The notes under the pieces: generated by a model
What the model saw: only the letters and a program-made list of their open reading frames with translations
The model's database searches: none
What the model was told of the DNA's origin: nothing
Part shown: positions 18,536 to 25,499 of the stretch, one piece after another
How positions within the stretch are numbered: position 1 is the stretch's first letter
Layout of the letters: every line of letters begins with the position of its first letter
From: Wolbachia endosymbiont of Cylisticus convexus
GTDB lineage: Bacteria; Pseudomonadota; Alphaproteobacteria; Rickettsiales; Anaplasmataceae
Direction of reading: 5' to 3'
NCBI RefSeq assembly: GCF_003344345.1
Contig: NZ_QPIP01000014.1
Span: 1 to 28,344 of the forward strand
DNA length: 28,344 nt
Program-made: the position numbers and the translations under genes

Positions 18536-18967
18536 TTATCTGCCCTTTCCTTTATGCTTCCCTTGAGTTGAAGCCTGAGCTTTTATAAATAGCTCCCAAA
18601 ACCCTTTCTGTCCGCCTTCCCTATGTATCAATTGTGCAAAACGCTGCATTAAACCATTACCTATCATAACCATCTTTGTCCACTTACCTACCGGTTTCGC
18701 TATATCAACTATTTCTAGATCATCTTTGTAAACTTGTATATCTTTTTGCTTCTCGCGTAGCATTTCCTGTTGTTTCATCAGCTCTCTTTGCTTATTTTTT
18801 TGATATAATTCATTAAATTTTCTGTCTTCTTCCCACTCTTCTTCAAGGACTTTTTTAGGAAATACGATTCTCCTAATCCGATCTCTGTATATTTTTCTAA
18901 AAAAGAGAAATACTGTAATTACAGCAAGTAATGTTGTGCTATATATAATAGTTTGTCCGAAAGGCAT
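18536..18967 (-). CDS. Small membrane-anchored coiled-coil protein, function unknown
   Basis: A 143-residue protein. Residues ~6-23 form one transmembrane helix (TIIYSTTLLAVITVFLFF), followed by basic residues (RKIYRDRIRR), so the body should be cytoplasmic. Residues ~40-80 are a highly charged K/E/Q-rich helix with coiled-coil character (NKQRELMKQQEMLREKQKD). The C-terminal part (IGNGLMQRFAQLIHREGGQKGFWELFIKAQ) is amphipathic and ends in a basic tail. I do not recognise a named family. It is co-transcribed with ccmA (3-base gap) behind a well-formed promoter. A role near haem/cytochrome maturation is only a guess from position. Confidence 0.8.
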   Translation of the reverse strand: MPFGQTIIYSTTLLAVITVFLFFRKIYRDRIRRIVFPKKVLEEEWEEDRKFNELYQKNKQRELMKQQEMLREKQKDIQVYKDDLEIVDIAKPVGKWTKMVMIGNGLMQRFAQLIHREGGQKGFWELFIKAQASTQGKHKGKGR

Positions 18968-19003
18968 TTTTCGTACTCAGCTTATTGGAAAGCAGTATTT
19001 ATA

Positions 19004-19032
19004 ATTATACCATAACTATAGAAATTTTGCAA
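19004..19032 (-). promoter_or_regulatory. Predicted promoter of the TM/coiled-coil–ccmA unit
   Basis: On the minus strand, TTGCAA (19032-19027), a 17-base spacer, then TATAAT (19009-19004). Transcription would begin near 18997, about 30 bases before the ATG at 18967. No matching promoter is needed for ccmA itself, which follows after 3 bases. Confidence 0.6.
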
Positions 19033-19072
19033 TTTCTTCTCTGAAGAAAGACAGTAGACTGAAACTTTCTGA

Positions 19073-19525
19073 AGGACAAAAACAACGTATTATAATAGCA
19101 AGCTTAAAAATCCTCTATATTTAGCTACCATTAATAATCATGAAGAGGTAGTACGTGCTCTGTTGAAAGAAGAAAGTATTGATGTTAATGCAAAAAACAT
19201 TATGAAGCAGACTCCTCTGGATTTGGCTGATATTCTGGGCTATAAAGATATAGTAGGTGCTCTAAAAGCAAAAGAGGAAGGTATTGATATAACAGATAAA
19301 AACGAAAATATTCCTTTATTAATGACTGATAAAGAAACACAATCTGATAAACTCAATTTACTAGATAAAGACGAGAGTGATATACAACAACTTAGTGATG
19401 ATTTTTCTTTTGAGCAATTTACACAAAGTGACCAGCTACTTTAGAGAACTAAGTCTGATTACTATGATGATTTTTGCAGAGATATAGAGAAAAACTTAAC
19501 ATTGCTTAATTTTTATGGTAGCTAA
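19073..19525 (+). pseudogene. Ankyrin-repeat gene remnant
   Basis: The frame is open from 19073 (after a TGA at 19070) to TAG at 19442, and carries on recognisably to TAA at 19523-19525. Ankyrin pattern: PLYLATINNHEEVVRALLKE, then QTPLDLADILGYKDIVGALK, so about two repeats. An acidic, polar tail follows (DKDESDIQQLSDDFSFEQFT, then KSDYYDDFCRDIEKN after the TAG). There is no ATG at a sensible place: ankyrin sequence already runs upstream of the only candidate start, a TTG at 19163. I read it as the 3' end of a larger ankyrin gene that lost its 5' part and gained a nonsense codon. A short expressed fragment cannot be excluded. Confidence 0.65.
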
Positions 19526-19529
19526 TAGC

Positions 19530-20123
19530 TTACTTCACTTCCACCAAGGGAATATTATTCCAGCTATTACTTCCATAATCATCAATAGAAGCGTTTAGGT
19601 AATCTGTATCAAAGCGCACGGGCACATCAAATTCAAAACTTGCAATAATTATTGTGCCTTTTGCTGGTGGCTTCATAAATGTGATTTCTCCTGTTGAATG
19701 ATTTATTGAATATTTTTCTGTCTCTTCACCATCTAGGTAAATTTTTATTGTATCGTGCACTGGCTTTTTAATCGTTCGTGTATGCTTGTCTTTTTCACTT
19801 ATGTAAGTTTTGATCAGTTGAAAGATCGTTTTTTTATCGTCTCCTATGCCAATTTCTTGATTAACAACTGTAAAGTCTGACCAATCCTTAAAACGAAACC
19901 CTATTGCTTTACCTTTTCGTGCCTGAAAGAATGTTATGAGTTCTGTTAGCTGCTCGTTTGACCTGACTCCATAAGCTATATTGTATCTGGCACGTGCACG
20001 AGACCAATTGACATTGCGCTGTTCACAACCATTATGAGTTGTTACAACATCAGTAGAAAATTCCGGTCCTCCAGTGGACCCATAAGATATATTTTCTGGA
20101 AATCTAATTTCTGTAAATGACAT
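19530..20123 (-). CDS. DUF2460 phage/GTA tail protein (distal tail protein type)
   Basis: A 197-residue protein with the DUF2460 hallmarks: an opening F-x-E-x-x-FPENISYGSTGGPEF, then RNVNWSRARARYNIAYGVRS, then LITFFQARKGKAIGFRFKDW. Later it has the KTYISEKDKHTRTIKKP / GEITFMKPPAKGTIIIASFEFDVPVRFDTD part. In the Rhodobacter gene transfer agent the family member is the distal tail protein that joins tail tube and baseplate, and homologues occur in siphophages. The start has a very strong ribosome site (AGGAGGG, 5 bases upstream). The frame is intact and full length, yet no capsid, portal, tape-measure or other tail gene lies nearby. It is therefore either an orphan of a dispersed Rickettsiales GTA cluster or a leftover of a WO-type prophage. 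Confidence 0.85.
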   Translation of the reverse strand: MSFTEIRFPENISYGSTGGPEFSTDVVTTHNGCEQRNVNWSRARARYNIAYGVRSNEQLTELITFFQARKGKAIGFRFKDWSDFTVVNQEIGIGDDKKTIFQLIKTYISEKDKHTRTIKKPVHDTIKIYLDGEETEKYSINHSTGEITFMKPPAKGTIIIASFEFDVPVRFDTDYLNASIDDYGSNSWNNIPLVEVK

Positions 20124-20198
20124 ATGCCCTCCTATGAAAATGAAGTTGAGATATTTTAGCTAAAAAAAAGTGTGGTTTATGCAAGTTATAACAAACAC

Positions 20199-20230
20199 TT
20201 AATAGTATCTAGGTTTCTAGATACTATTAA
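20199..20230. repeat. Perfect 14-bp inverted repeat with 4-base loop
   Basis: TTAATAGTATCTAG (20199-20212), loop GTTT, then CTAGATACTATTAA (20217-20230). It lies between the stop of the gene at 20288 and the start of the DUF2460 gene (both minus). No T-run follows on either strand, so it is not a textbook terminator, though such a long stem could still stop transcription. Alternatives are an operator or a relic of a mobile element. Confidence 0.75.
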
Positions 20231-20287
20231 GAGATGAAGTAAATGTAAGATGTTGATTACTATTGAAAAAAGAAACCAGTAATATTA

Positions 20288-20683
20288 TTACTGCATAGAG
20301 GGTTGTAATAATGGTGATTTTTCAGACACTTCAGCTTCTTCCAGAAGCGCCAATGGCTTTTCTATCGCTTTAGCTTGTTTACGGTCTTGATCTAAGAAAT
20401 ATGTAATTAATCCAGCAGCTATGCTAAAAAAAGGAGAGGCTATGATTGCACCAAGTAATACAAAACCGGCTAAACTTTCTGAAGCCCATACTACTACCAT
20501 AGACACAACCACTCCAAGTGCAGCAAAAGCAAGAATGGTAGCAAAGACAAGCTTTAAAGCATCACATATAGAACTTACTTCTTTTTCTTTAAGAGCAGTC
20601 TTTAAATCCTTAATCGTCTTTTGACCATTTTTTGTTTCAGGAACTATTGAATCTAAATTTGTGTTACCAGTTATATCATTTTC
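20288..20683 (-). pseudogene. Two-helix membrane protein, 5'-truncated or frameshifted
   Basis: The minus-strand frame is open for 131 codons, from a TAG at 20686-20684 to the stop at 20288, and reads coding-like throughout: a charged start (KTIKDLKTALKEKEVSSICD), two hydrophobic segments (FATILAFAALGVVVSMVVVW and AGFVLLGAIIASPFFSIAAG), then a polar tail (KAIEKPLALLEEAEVSEKSP). The first 57 codons contain no ATG, GTG or TTG. The first usable start, a GTG at 20512, would cut into the first membrane helix. An ATG in another frame overlaps the beginning at about 20679, so a single indel near there could have disconnected the true start. Family not recognised; similar two-helix proteins accompany ankyrin and prophage genes in Wolbachia as far as I recall. 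Confidence 0.5.
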
Positions 20684-20931
20684 CTAAACAATGTTAATTT
20701 ATTAAAAATATAATAAATTTTATTAAAAGTCAAATAAAATAGATAGTTAAGCTTTATCATATTGAACTCCAGTAAATTTAAATTTTTTTTTACAGATTGA
20801 CCAGTGTTCGTAAACTGGCTACGCTCAAGTTATAGATGTTACTTGCCTTTTTGAGCTATTATGCAATGTAAGATTATCACACCTAACCCTACTATACTGA
20901 GGTTCATTTGCTCTGTCAAGTAAGAAATTTA

Positions 20932-21672
20932 TTAACCTTTTAACTCATCCACCTTTTTGCGTAGCACATTCAAATCAGTTGCTCCTACAAAAAGACTATC
21001 TCCTATTATCAAAAAAGGCGTACCGCCTACTCCTAGATCCCTTACTAAAAGTTTACTGTTGTTTATCATTTGCTCAATTTTGTCTGCATTATTTTTCATA
21101 GAGTTATTAAAATCGTTCTCGTTGATCCCTATATTTTTTACTATATCTAATATAGTTTCGTCTGAAAATTCTCCTCTGTGATCTAGTGCAGCATAGTGAA
21201 AATCTAAGTACTTTTCTTTATTGATAAAATAAGTGGCTAAAGCACCTTTTGCTGCTTTTAAAGAGTTGTTACCAAGTATTGGAGTATCTCTAAAGATATA
21301 TTTAATTTTGCCGTCATTGATCAATTGTTTTACATCATCCTTCATAGCTTTACAGTAACCACAAGAATAGTCAAAAAACCCTACAGCTATGACATTGCTA
21401 TTTTCATTTCCTGAGTAAGGATAAGCGGAGTCGAATATTTCATTTTTATGCTGAGAAATTTTACTTTTGATTGCATTAGCATAACTACCTTTAGCTGATT
21501 CTTCCCGAAGAGTTTTTATGATCTTATCAAAATTTTTACTGATGTAGTCATCTAATCTCTCATTTATATAGTCATCATTTAAGACTTGACTGCGATGTGA
21601 AAGCCAATTGTTTATTACTGGTAAACTTGCTACTGCAAATATAAAAATCAATAAAAATGATATCTTAGACAT
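20932..21672 (-). CDS. Periplasmic DsbA-family thiol-disulfide oxidoreductase
   Basis: A 246-residue protein with an N-terminal hydrophobic signal/anchor (ISFLLIFIFAVASLPVI, residues 4-20). A helical N-terminal extension (~30-85) follows, then a thioredoxin-fold domain. The active site CGYC is at residues 104-107 (FFDYSCGYCKAM). The cis-proline loop GGTPFLIIGD is near residue 217, and the helical insertion lies between, as in DsbA. Such proteins oxidise or isomerise disulfides in exported proteins. The N-terminal extension recalls the Com1/ScsC-like group and the DsbA2-type protein described from Wolbachia rather than plain DsbA. I leave the gene symbol blank because the paralogue cannot be fixed by eye. 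A TTAACA/TATAAT promoter lies just upstream. Confidence 0.9.
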   Translation of the reverse strand: MSKISFLLIFIFAVASLPVINNWLSHRSQVLNDDYINERLDDYISKNFDKIIKTLREESAKGSYANAIKSKISQHKNEIFDSAYPYSGNENSNVIAVGFFDYSCGYCKAMKDDVKQLINDGKIKYIFRDTPILGNNSLKAAKGALATYFINKEKYLDFHYAALDHRGEFSDETILDIVKNIGINENDFNNSMKNNADKIEQMINNSKLLVRDLGVGGTPFLIIGDSLFVGATDLNVLRKKVDELKG

Positions 21673-21702
21673 ACACTTACTTAAAAGAGATAATTAAGGC
21701 AC

Positions 21703-21730
21703 ATTATAGTAAAGAAATGTTGAATGTTAA
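21703..21730 (-). promoter_or_regulatory. Predicted promoter of the DsbA-like gene
   Basis: On the minus strand, TTAACA (21730-21725), a 16-base spacer and a perfect TATAAT (21708-21703), about 30 bases upstream of the ATG at 21672. Confidence 0.5.
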
Positions 21731-21817
21731 TATATAAAAATATTTGCATCAAAACTTAGTATATTGTTATATCAGAAAATTTGGCGATATCGGGCATTTC
21801 AGAAGTTTTAGGTGGTC

Positions 21818-21907
21818 TTTACCGCCAGGTATATCAACTGTAAATGTGGTAAAAAAGTTGATTATATTATAACCGTCGCGTATAATGCTAACAAACGCGG
21901 CGGTAAA
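21818..21907. repeat. Nested inverted repeats around the DUF3857-gene promoter
   Basis: TTTACCGCC (21818-21826) pairs perfectly with GGCGGTAAA (21899-21907). Separately, ACCGTCGCG (21872-21880) pairs with CGCGGCGGT (21896-21904), 8 of 9 positions. The two pairings share the right arm, so they are mutually exclusive. The GC-rich arms stand out in AT-rich DNA and bracket the -10 box at 21881. This arrangement fits an operator or an RNA/DNA switch; no such element is known to me here. Confidence 0.6.
21858..21886 (+). promoter_or_regulatory. Strong sigma70-type promoter upstream of the DUF3857 gene
   Basis: TTGATT (21858-21863), a 17-base spacer and a perfect TATAAT (21881-21886). Transcription would start near 21893, giving an unusually long leader of about 145 bases before the ATG at 22039. 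The left arm of a GC-rich inverted repeat ends directly at the -10 box and the right arm begins just after the predicted start. Confidence 0.65.
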
Positions 21908-21932
21908 TTATATGAGTGATTGGTAAAGAAAC

Positions 21933-21973
21933 AGCCGTCCTAGAAAGTAAGCTTCTTTCCTAATCAGATGGCT
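21933..21973 (+). ncRNA. Possible stem-loop in the 5' leader of the DUF3857 gene
   Basis: In the RNA, AGCCGUC (21933-21939) can pair with GAUGGCU (21967-21973), with one G-U pair, and inside it GAAAG (21943-21947) pairs with CUUUC (21955-21959). The two stems together make a bulged hairpin about 65 bases before the start codon. It may regulate the mRNA or mark a small RNA. No known riboswitch class is recognised. Confidence 0.35.
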
Positions 21974-22038
21974 ATTTGTATTGTAGGTGGCATTGTGTAA
22001 GTCTAATAAAATGATTTTTCAGTAAATGTGGTGACGTA

Positions 22039-23922
22039 ATGAAATTTTTAAAAACTCTCTTTAACTTAGCATTGGTAGTATTTTTTGTAACTTCTGCAGC
22101 TGAAGCAAGGTGGAGTAAGTATGAAGATGCTTCTGTTGAGGTTAAGTTTTCTAATGTTAACATTAATGTTAATAAAGATGGCACCTACGAAACGGAAGCA
22201 GAATTTCAAGTAAAAATACTCAAGGAGTCTGGGCGTAATAGATTTTCTCTGTACAGTTTTTCTTACAATAATGATAGTGCAGATTTTACTGTTTTAGAGG
22301 CCAAAACAATTTATAACGGCAAGGAATATGTAGTCACTGAGGATATGATAGAGGATAAACCATTAGCCAGCCCTGGCAAAGGCTTTGATCAGTTAAGGCA
22401 AATAACCATATCATTTCCTAAAATAGAAATTGGTGCAGAAATATACTTCAGACGTAAGAGTATTACAAAAAAGGTTCCTATTGATAACTTTTATGGTCTT
22501 GGTTTTAACTATTGGGGAGATTATTTGCAAGCAGACAACATGAAAATCAATTCTGAGCTGCCTCTAGAGATTAAAGTGAATGATCCAAGAAGCGTATTAA
22601 AGATCGCTGAGGAAAAAAAAGATGATGTACATTCTATAAGTATTGCTTTAAAGAGAGCAATTTATGAAAATCTAATAAACGAGCCATGTGATGGAATATT
22701 GAATATTAAACACAACACTTGGGTATCACTGTCGAGCCTATCTAGATGGGAGGACTTAGCTAAAAAATTAGCTCCTGGATATTATAGTGTCATTAATCAA
22801 CCACTCCCTGCAACTTTTACAGCTATAGCAGAATCTGCTGCCAATGAGAATACTGATGAGAAGAAAATTAATGCAGTTACTTCTTTATTGAATGAAAAAG
22901 TTCAGTACATGGGAGACTGGCGTACAGTGTCAGGAAAATACTTTCCGAGAGATTTAGAGAAAATTGCTGATTCTCAAGTCGGAGATTGCAAGGACTTTTC
23001 TGCTAGCACAGCTGCTATTCTGCAAAAACTTGGTTATAAAGTTCAACCTATTTTAGTTATGAGAGGAACTATTAGCATTTCTAATTTTGAAGCGTTACCC
23101 CATATGGGTAATTTTAATCATGTGATGCTCAAAGTAACAAATAGAAGTGGAAAAATATATTGGATTGATCCAACTAACACTGTCAGTATGGCACAGGGTA
23201 TTTTTCCAGACATTGCTGATAGGAACGCTCTAGTACTCGATTCTGAGGAAGCGGGTTATATAAAAATTCCTGCTGTACAAGCTGAAAATTCAAAAGTGAT
23301 ATCCCATAGTGAATTAACTATACAAGATAATGTTGTAAATGAACGTGGTTGGCTTACCATGCAGGGGGAGTCAGCTCTAGGCTTAACAGGTGTTGGATTA
23401 TATTATTCAAACGAACAATTAAGAGATTCTGTTTTTCGTACAATTAGTGGAGTATATCTTGATGAAGAAGAAAAGAAGCTTTTAGAATTGCCTGACCTTA
23501 CTTCGCGTAATGTAGAGGATCTTACAATTAAGTATGAATTTCAGAAAAAAAATAAGGTTTTTAAGACAAATCTAGGGCCTGCTTTGAATTTAGGAGACAA
23601 TTGGCTTAATGATGTTGTGAATACAGCTTCTGACCAAGTATCAGACCTTTTTATCGGTGTACCTAAAACTAAGGAAAGCCATATGATAATAAAAAATATC
23701 AAAATTAAAAATTGTGAAAGTTTGAATTTTGAAATAGATACTCCTTGGTTATATGTAAATAGGTTCTGTAAATATAAAAATGATGGAACTGAATTTAGTA
23801 ATGTAATAGCTATAAAGAAAAGTTTTATTACTAATGAAGAATTAAAGACTGCTGAGTATAAAAACTTAAAAAGCGAGTTGGAGAATAATTTTTCTAGAGC
23901 TTCTATAATAATAAGTGAATGA
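22039..23922 (+). CDS. Secreted DUF3857/transglutaminase-like protein
   Basis: A 627-residue protein with a clear Sec signal peptide (MKFLKTLFNLALVVFFVTSAAEA, cut near residue 23). Residues ~25-215 match the beta-rich DUF3857 domain (TVLEAKTIYNGKEY, FDQLRQITISFPKIEIGAEI). Residues ~270-390 are a transglutaminase/cysteine-protease-like core with an intact triad: C317 (VGDCKDFSA), H361 (NFNHVML) and D377 (YWIDPTN). A C-terminal beta-rich domain follows. In Bacteroidetes and Proteobacteria this architecture is exported and of uncertain chemistry (amide cross-linking or peptide cleavage); the substrate here is unknown. It is preceded by the best promoter of the region and a long structured leader, and followed by ubiD after 47 bases. 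Being secreted and catalytically intact, it is a candidate for envelope or host-facing activity. Confidence 0.87.
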   Translation: MKFLKTLFNLALVVFFVTSAAEARWSKYEDASVEVKFSNVNINVNKDGTYETEAEFQVKILKESGRNRFSLYSFSYNNDSADFTVLEAKTIYNGKEYVVTEDMIEDKPLASPGKGFDQLRQITISFPKIEIGAEIYFRRKSITKKVPIDNFYGLGFNYWGDYLQADNMKINSELPLEIKVNDPRSVLKIAEEKKDDVHSISIALKRAIYENLINEPCDGILNIKHNTWVSLSSLSRWEDLAKKLAPGYYSVINQPLPATFTAIAESAANENTDEKKINAVTSLLNEKVQYMGDWRTVSGKYFPRDLEKIADSQVGDCKDFSASTAAILQKLGYKVQPILVMRGTISISNFEALPHMGNFNHVMLKVTNRSGKIYWIDPTNTVSMAQGIFPDIADRNALVLDSEEAGYIKIPAVQAENSKVISHSELTIQDNVVNERGWLTMQGESALGLTGVGLYYSNEQLRDSVFRTISGVYLDEEEKKLLELPDLTSRNVEDLTIKYEFQKKNKVFKTNLGPALNLGDNWLNDVVNTASDQVSDLFIGVPKTKESHMIIKNIKIKNCESLNFEIDTPWLYVNRFCKYKNDGTEFSNVIAIKKSFITNEELKTAEYKNLKSELENNFSRASIIISE

Positions 23923-23969
23923 GTTGTGCTGGGAAAAACACTTCTTAAAAGGCTTAAAATTTTTAAAAT

Positions 23970-25439
23970 ATGTACAACAACTTACGCGACTTCATCAAAG
24001 CCTTAGAAGAGAAAAAAGATCTAATTAGGATTAAAAAGGAAGTTTCAACAGTTCTGGAAATGACAGAAATTCATCGCAGAGTCTTGTCAAACAAAGGACC
24101 AGCTATCATCTTTGAAAACGTTGTCACAGAAAATGGTAAAAATTCAATTCCAGTTCTGGTGAATTTATTTGGTACTATTGAGAGAATTGCATTCGGGCTT
24201 GCTGGTGAGTTAAGGGATTTGGGTAAACTTCTAGCATTTTTGCAATCTCCTGAGCCACCAAAAAACTTCAAGGATGCTATAAAAATGTTTCCTTTGTTGA
24301 AAGTTGTATTGTCAATGCGAAGCAAAGTTGTGAGCAAAGCTCCATGTCAAGAGGTGGTGCTGACTGGGGATAAGGTTGACTTAAGTCTGCTGCCTATTCA
24401 AACATGCTGGCCAAATGAACCTGCACCGCTTATCACCTGGCCGATTGTGGTAACAAAAGGACCTACAAAAGACAAACAAGATAACTTTAATCTTGGAATA
24501 TATCGTATGCAGGTCGTGGATAAAAAAACGACTTTAATGCGCTGGCTTGCACATCGTGGTGGTGCAGGTCACCATAAACGGTGGAAGGAGAGGGGGCAAA
24601 ATATGAAGTTTCCTGCGGCTGCTGTGATTGGTAGTGATCCTGCAACAATTATTGCTGCAGTCACTCCAGTGCCGGAGACGTTGTCAGAATACCAATTTGC
24701 TGGGCTGCTGCGCAAAAAACCTCTTGAGCTTGTAAATTGTAAAACCGTCTCCCTTCAGGTTCCAGCTCACGCAGAGATCGTTTTGGAAGGCTATGTGAGT
24801 TTAGATAGGTATCAAGATGAAGGACCATACGGAGACCACACCGGTTACTATAATTCTGTTGAGCAATTTCCAGAATTTAACATTACTGCAATTACAATGC
24901 GTAAAAACCCAATTTATCTCAGCACTTTTACTGGTAAACCACCTGACGAACCATCAATTCTTGGTGAAGCACTCAACGAAATCTTTGTGCCAATTCTTGT
25001 CAATCAATTTCCAGAGATAGTAGATTTTTATCTGCCACCAGAAGGTTGTTCGTATAGAATAGCAGTAGTGTCGATCAAAAAATCTTATCCCGGGCATGCG
25101 AAAAGAGTTGTTATGGGCATACTCTCTTTTCTAAAACAGTTTTTATACACAAAATTCATTATAGTTGTTAATGATGATATAAATATACGCGATTGGAAGG
25201 AAGTAATGTGGGCAATGTCAACAAGAATGGACCCTGTACGTGATACAATCATGATAGAGAATGCCCCAATTGATTATTTAGATTTTGCCTCTCCTGAAAG
25301 TGGACTTGGAGGTAAAATAGGGTTTGATGCAACAAACAAACTTCCACCTGAAACCAAACGAGAGTGGGGAAGAAAAATTAAAATGGATGAAGAAATAGTA
25401 AAAAAAGTTACAGAGAAGTGGGGGGAATATGGACTTTAG
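23970..25439 (+). CDS. ubiD: 3-polyprenyl-4-hydroxybenzoate decarboxylase UbiD
   Basis: Removes the carboxyl group from polyprenyl-hydroxybenzoate in ubiquinone synthesis, using prenylated FMN supplied by UbiX. The 489-residue length and the motif series are standard: [18 protein letters not shown] at the start, [30 protein letters not shown], the active-site region [14 protein letters not shown] (E284), [17 protein letters not shown], and the end [21 protein letters not shown]. No catalytic residue appears missing. UbiX is not in the window. The last ~19 residues ([18 protein letters not shown]) recur in diverged form about 1.6 kb downstream, past the MBL gene. It may share the DUF3857 transcript (47-base gap). 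Confidence 0.96.
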   Translation: MYNNLRDFIKALEEKKDLIRIKKEVSTVLEMTEIHRRVLSNKGPAIIFENVVTENGKNSIPVLVNLFGTIERIAFGLAGELRDLGKLLAFLQSPEPPKNFKDAIKMFPLLKVVLSMRSKVVSKAPCQEVVLTGDKVDLSLLPIQTCWPNEPAPLITWPIVVTKGPTKDKQDNFNLGIYRMQVVDKKTTLMRWLAHRGGAGHHKRWKERGQNMKFPAAAVIGSDPATIIAAVTPVPETLSEYQFAGLLRKKPLELVNCKTVSLQVPAHAEIVLEGYVSLDRYQDEGPYGDHTGYYNSVEQFPEFNITAITMRKNPIYLSTFTGKPPDEPSILGEALNEIFVPILVNQFPEIVDFYLPPEGCSYRIAVVSIKKSYPGHAKRVVMGILSFLKQFLYTKFIIVVNDDINIRDWKEVMWAMSTRMDPVRDTIMIENAPIDYLDFASPESGLGGKIGFDATNKLPPETKREWGRKIKMDEEIVKKVTEKWGEYGL

Positions 25440-25499
25440 TTGCTAAAAATTTGAAAATATGATACACTATAACATTTTGTTCATAGTTAGGTAAATGTT

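Noticed and set aside
19033..19069. Short self-complementary stretches (TTCTTC/GAAGAA and AGAAAG/CTTTCT) before the ankyrin remnant
   Set aside because: Arms are 6 bp of simple purine/pyrimidine sequence; expected by chance in this composition.
20801..20818. CCAGT…ACTGG inverted repeat upstream of the DsbA-like stop
   Set aside because: Only 5 bp arms with a 8-base loop and no T-run; too weak to call a terminator or site.
21972..22184. 70-codon minus-strand ORF over the start of the DUF3857 gene
   Set aside because: It is antisense to the signal peptide region of a clear gene, with no ribosome site; a shadow frame.
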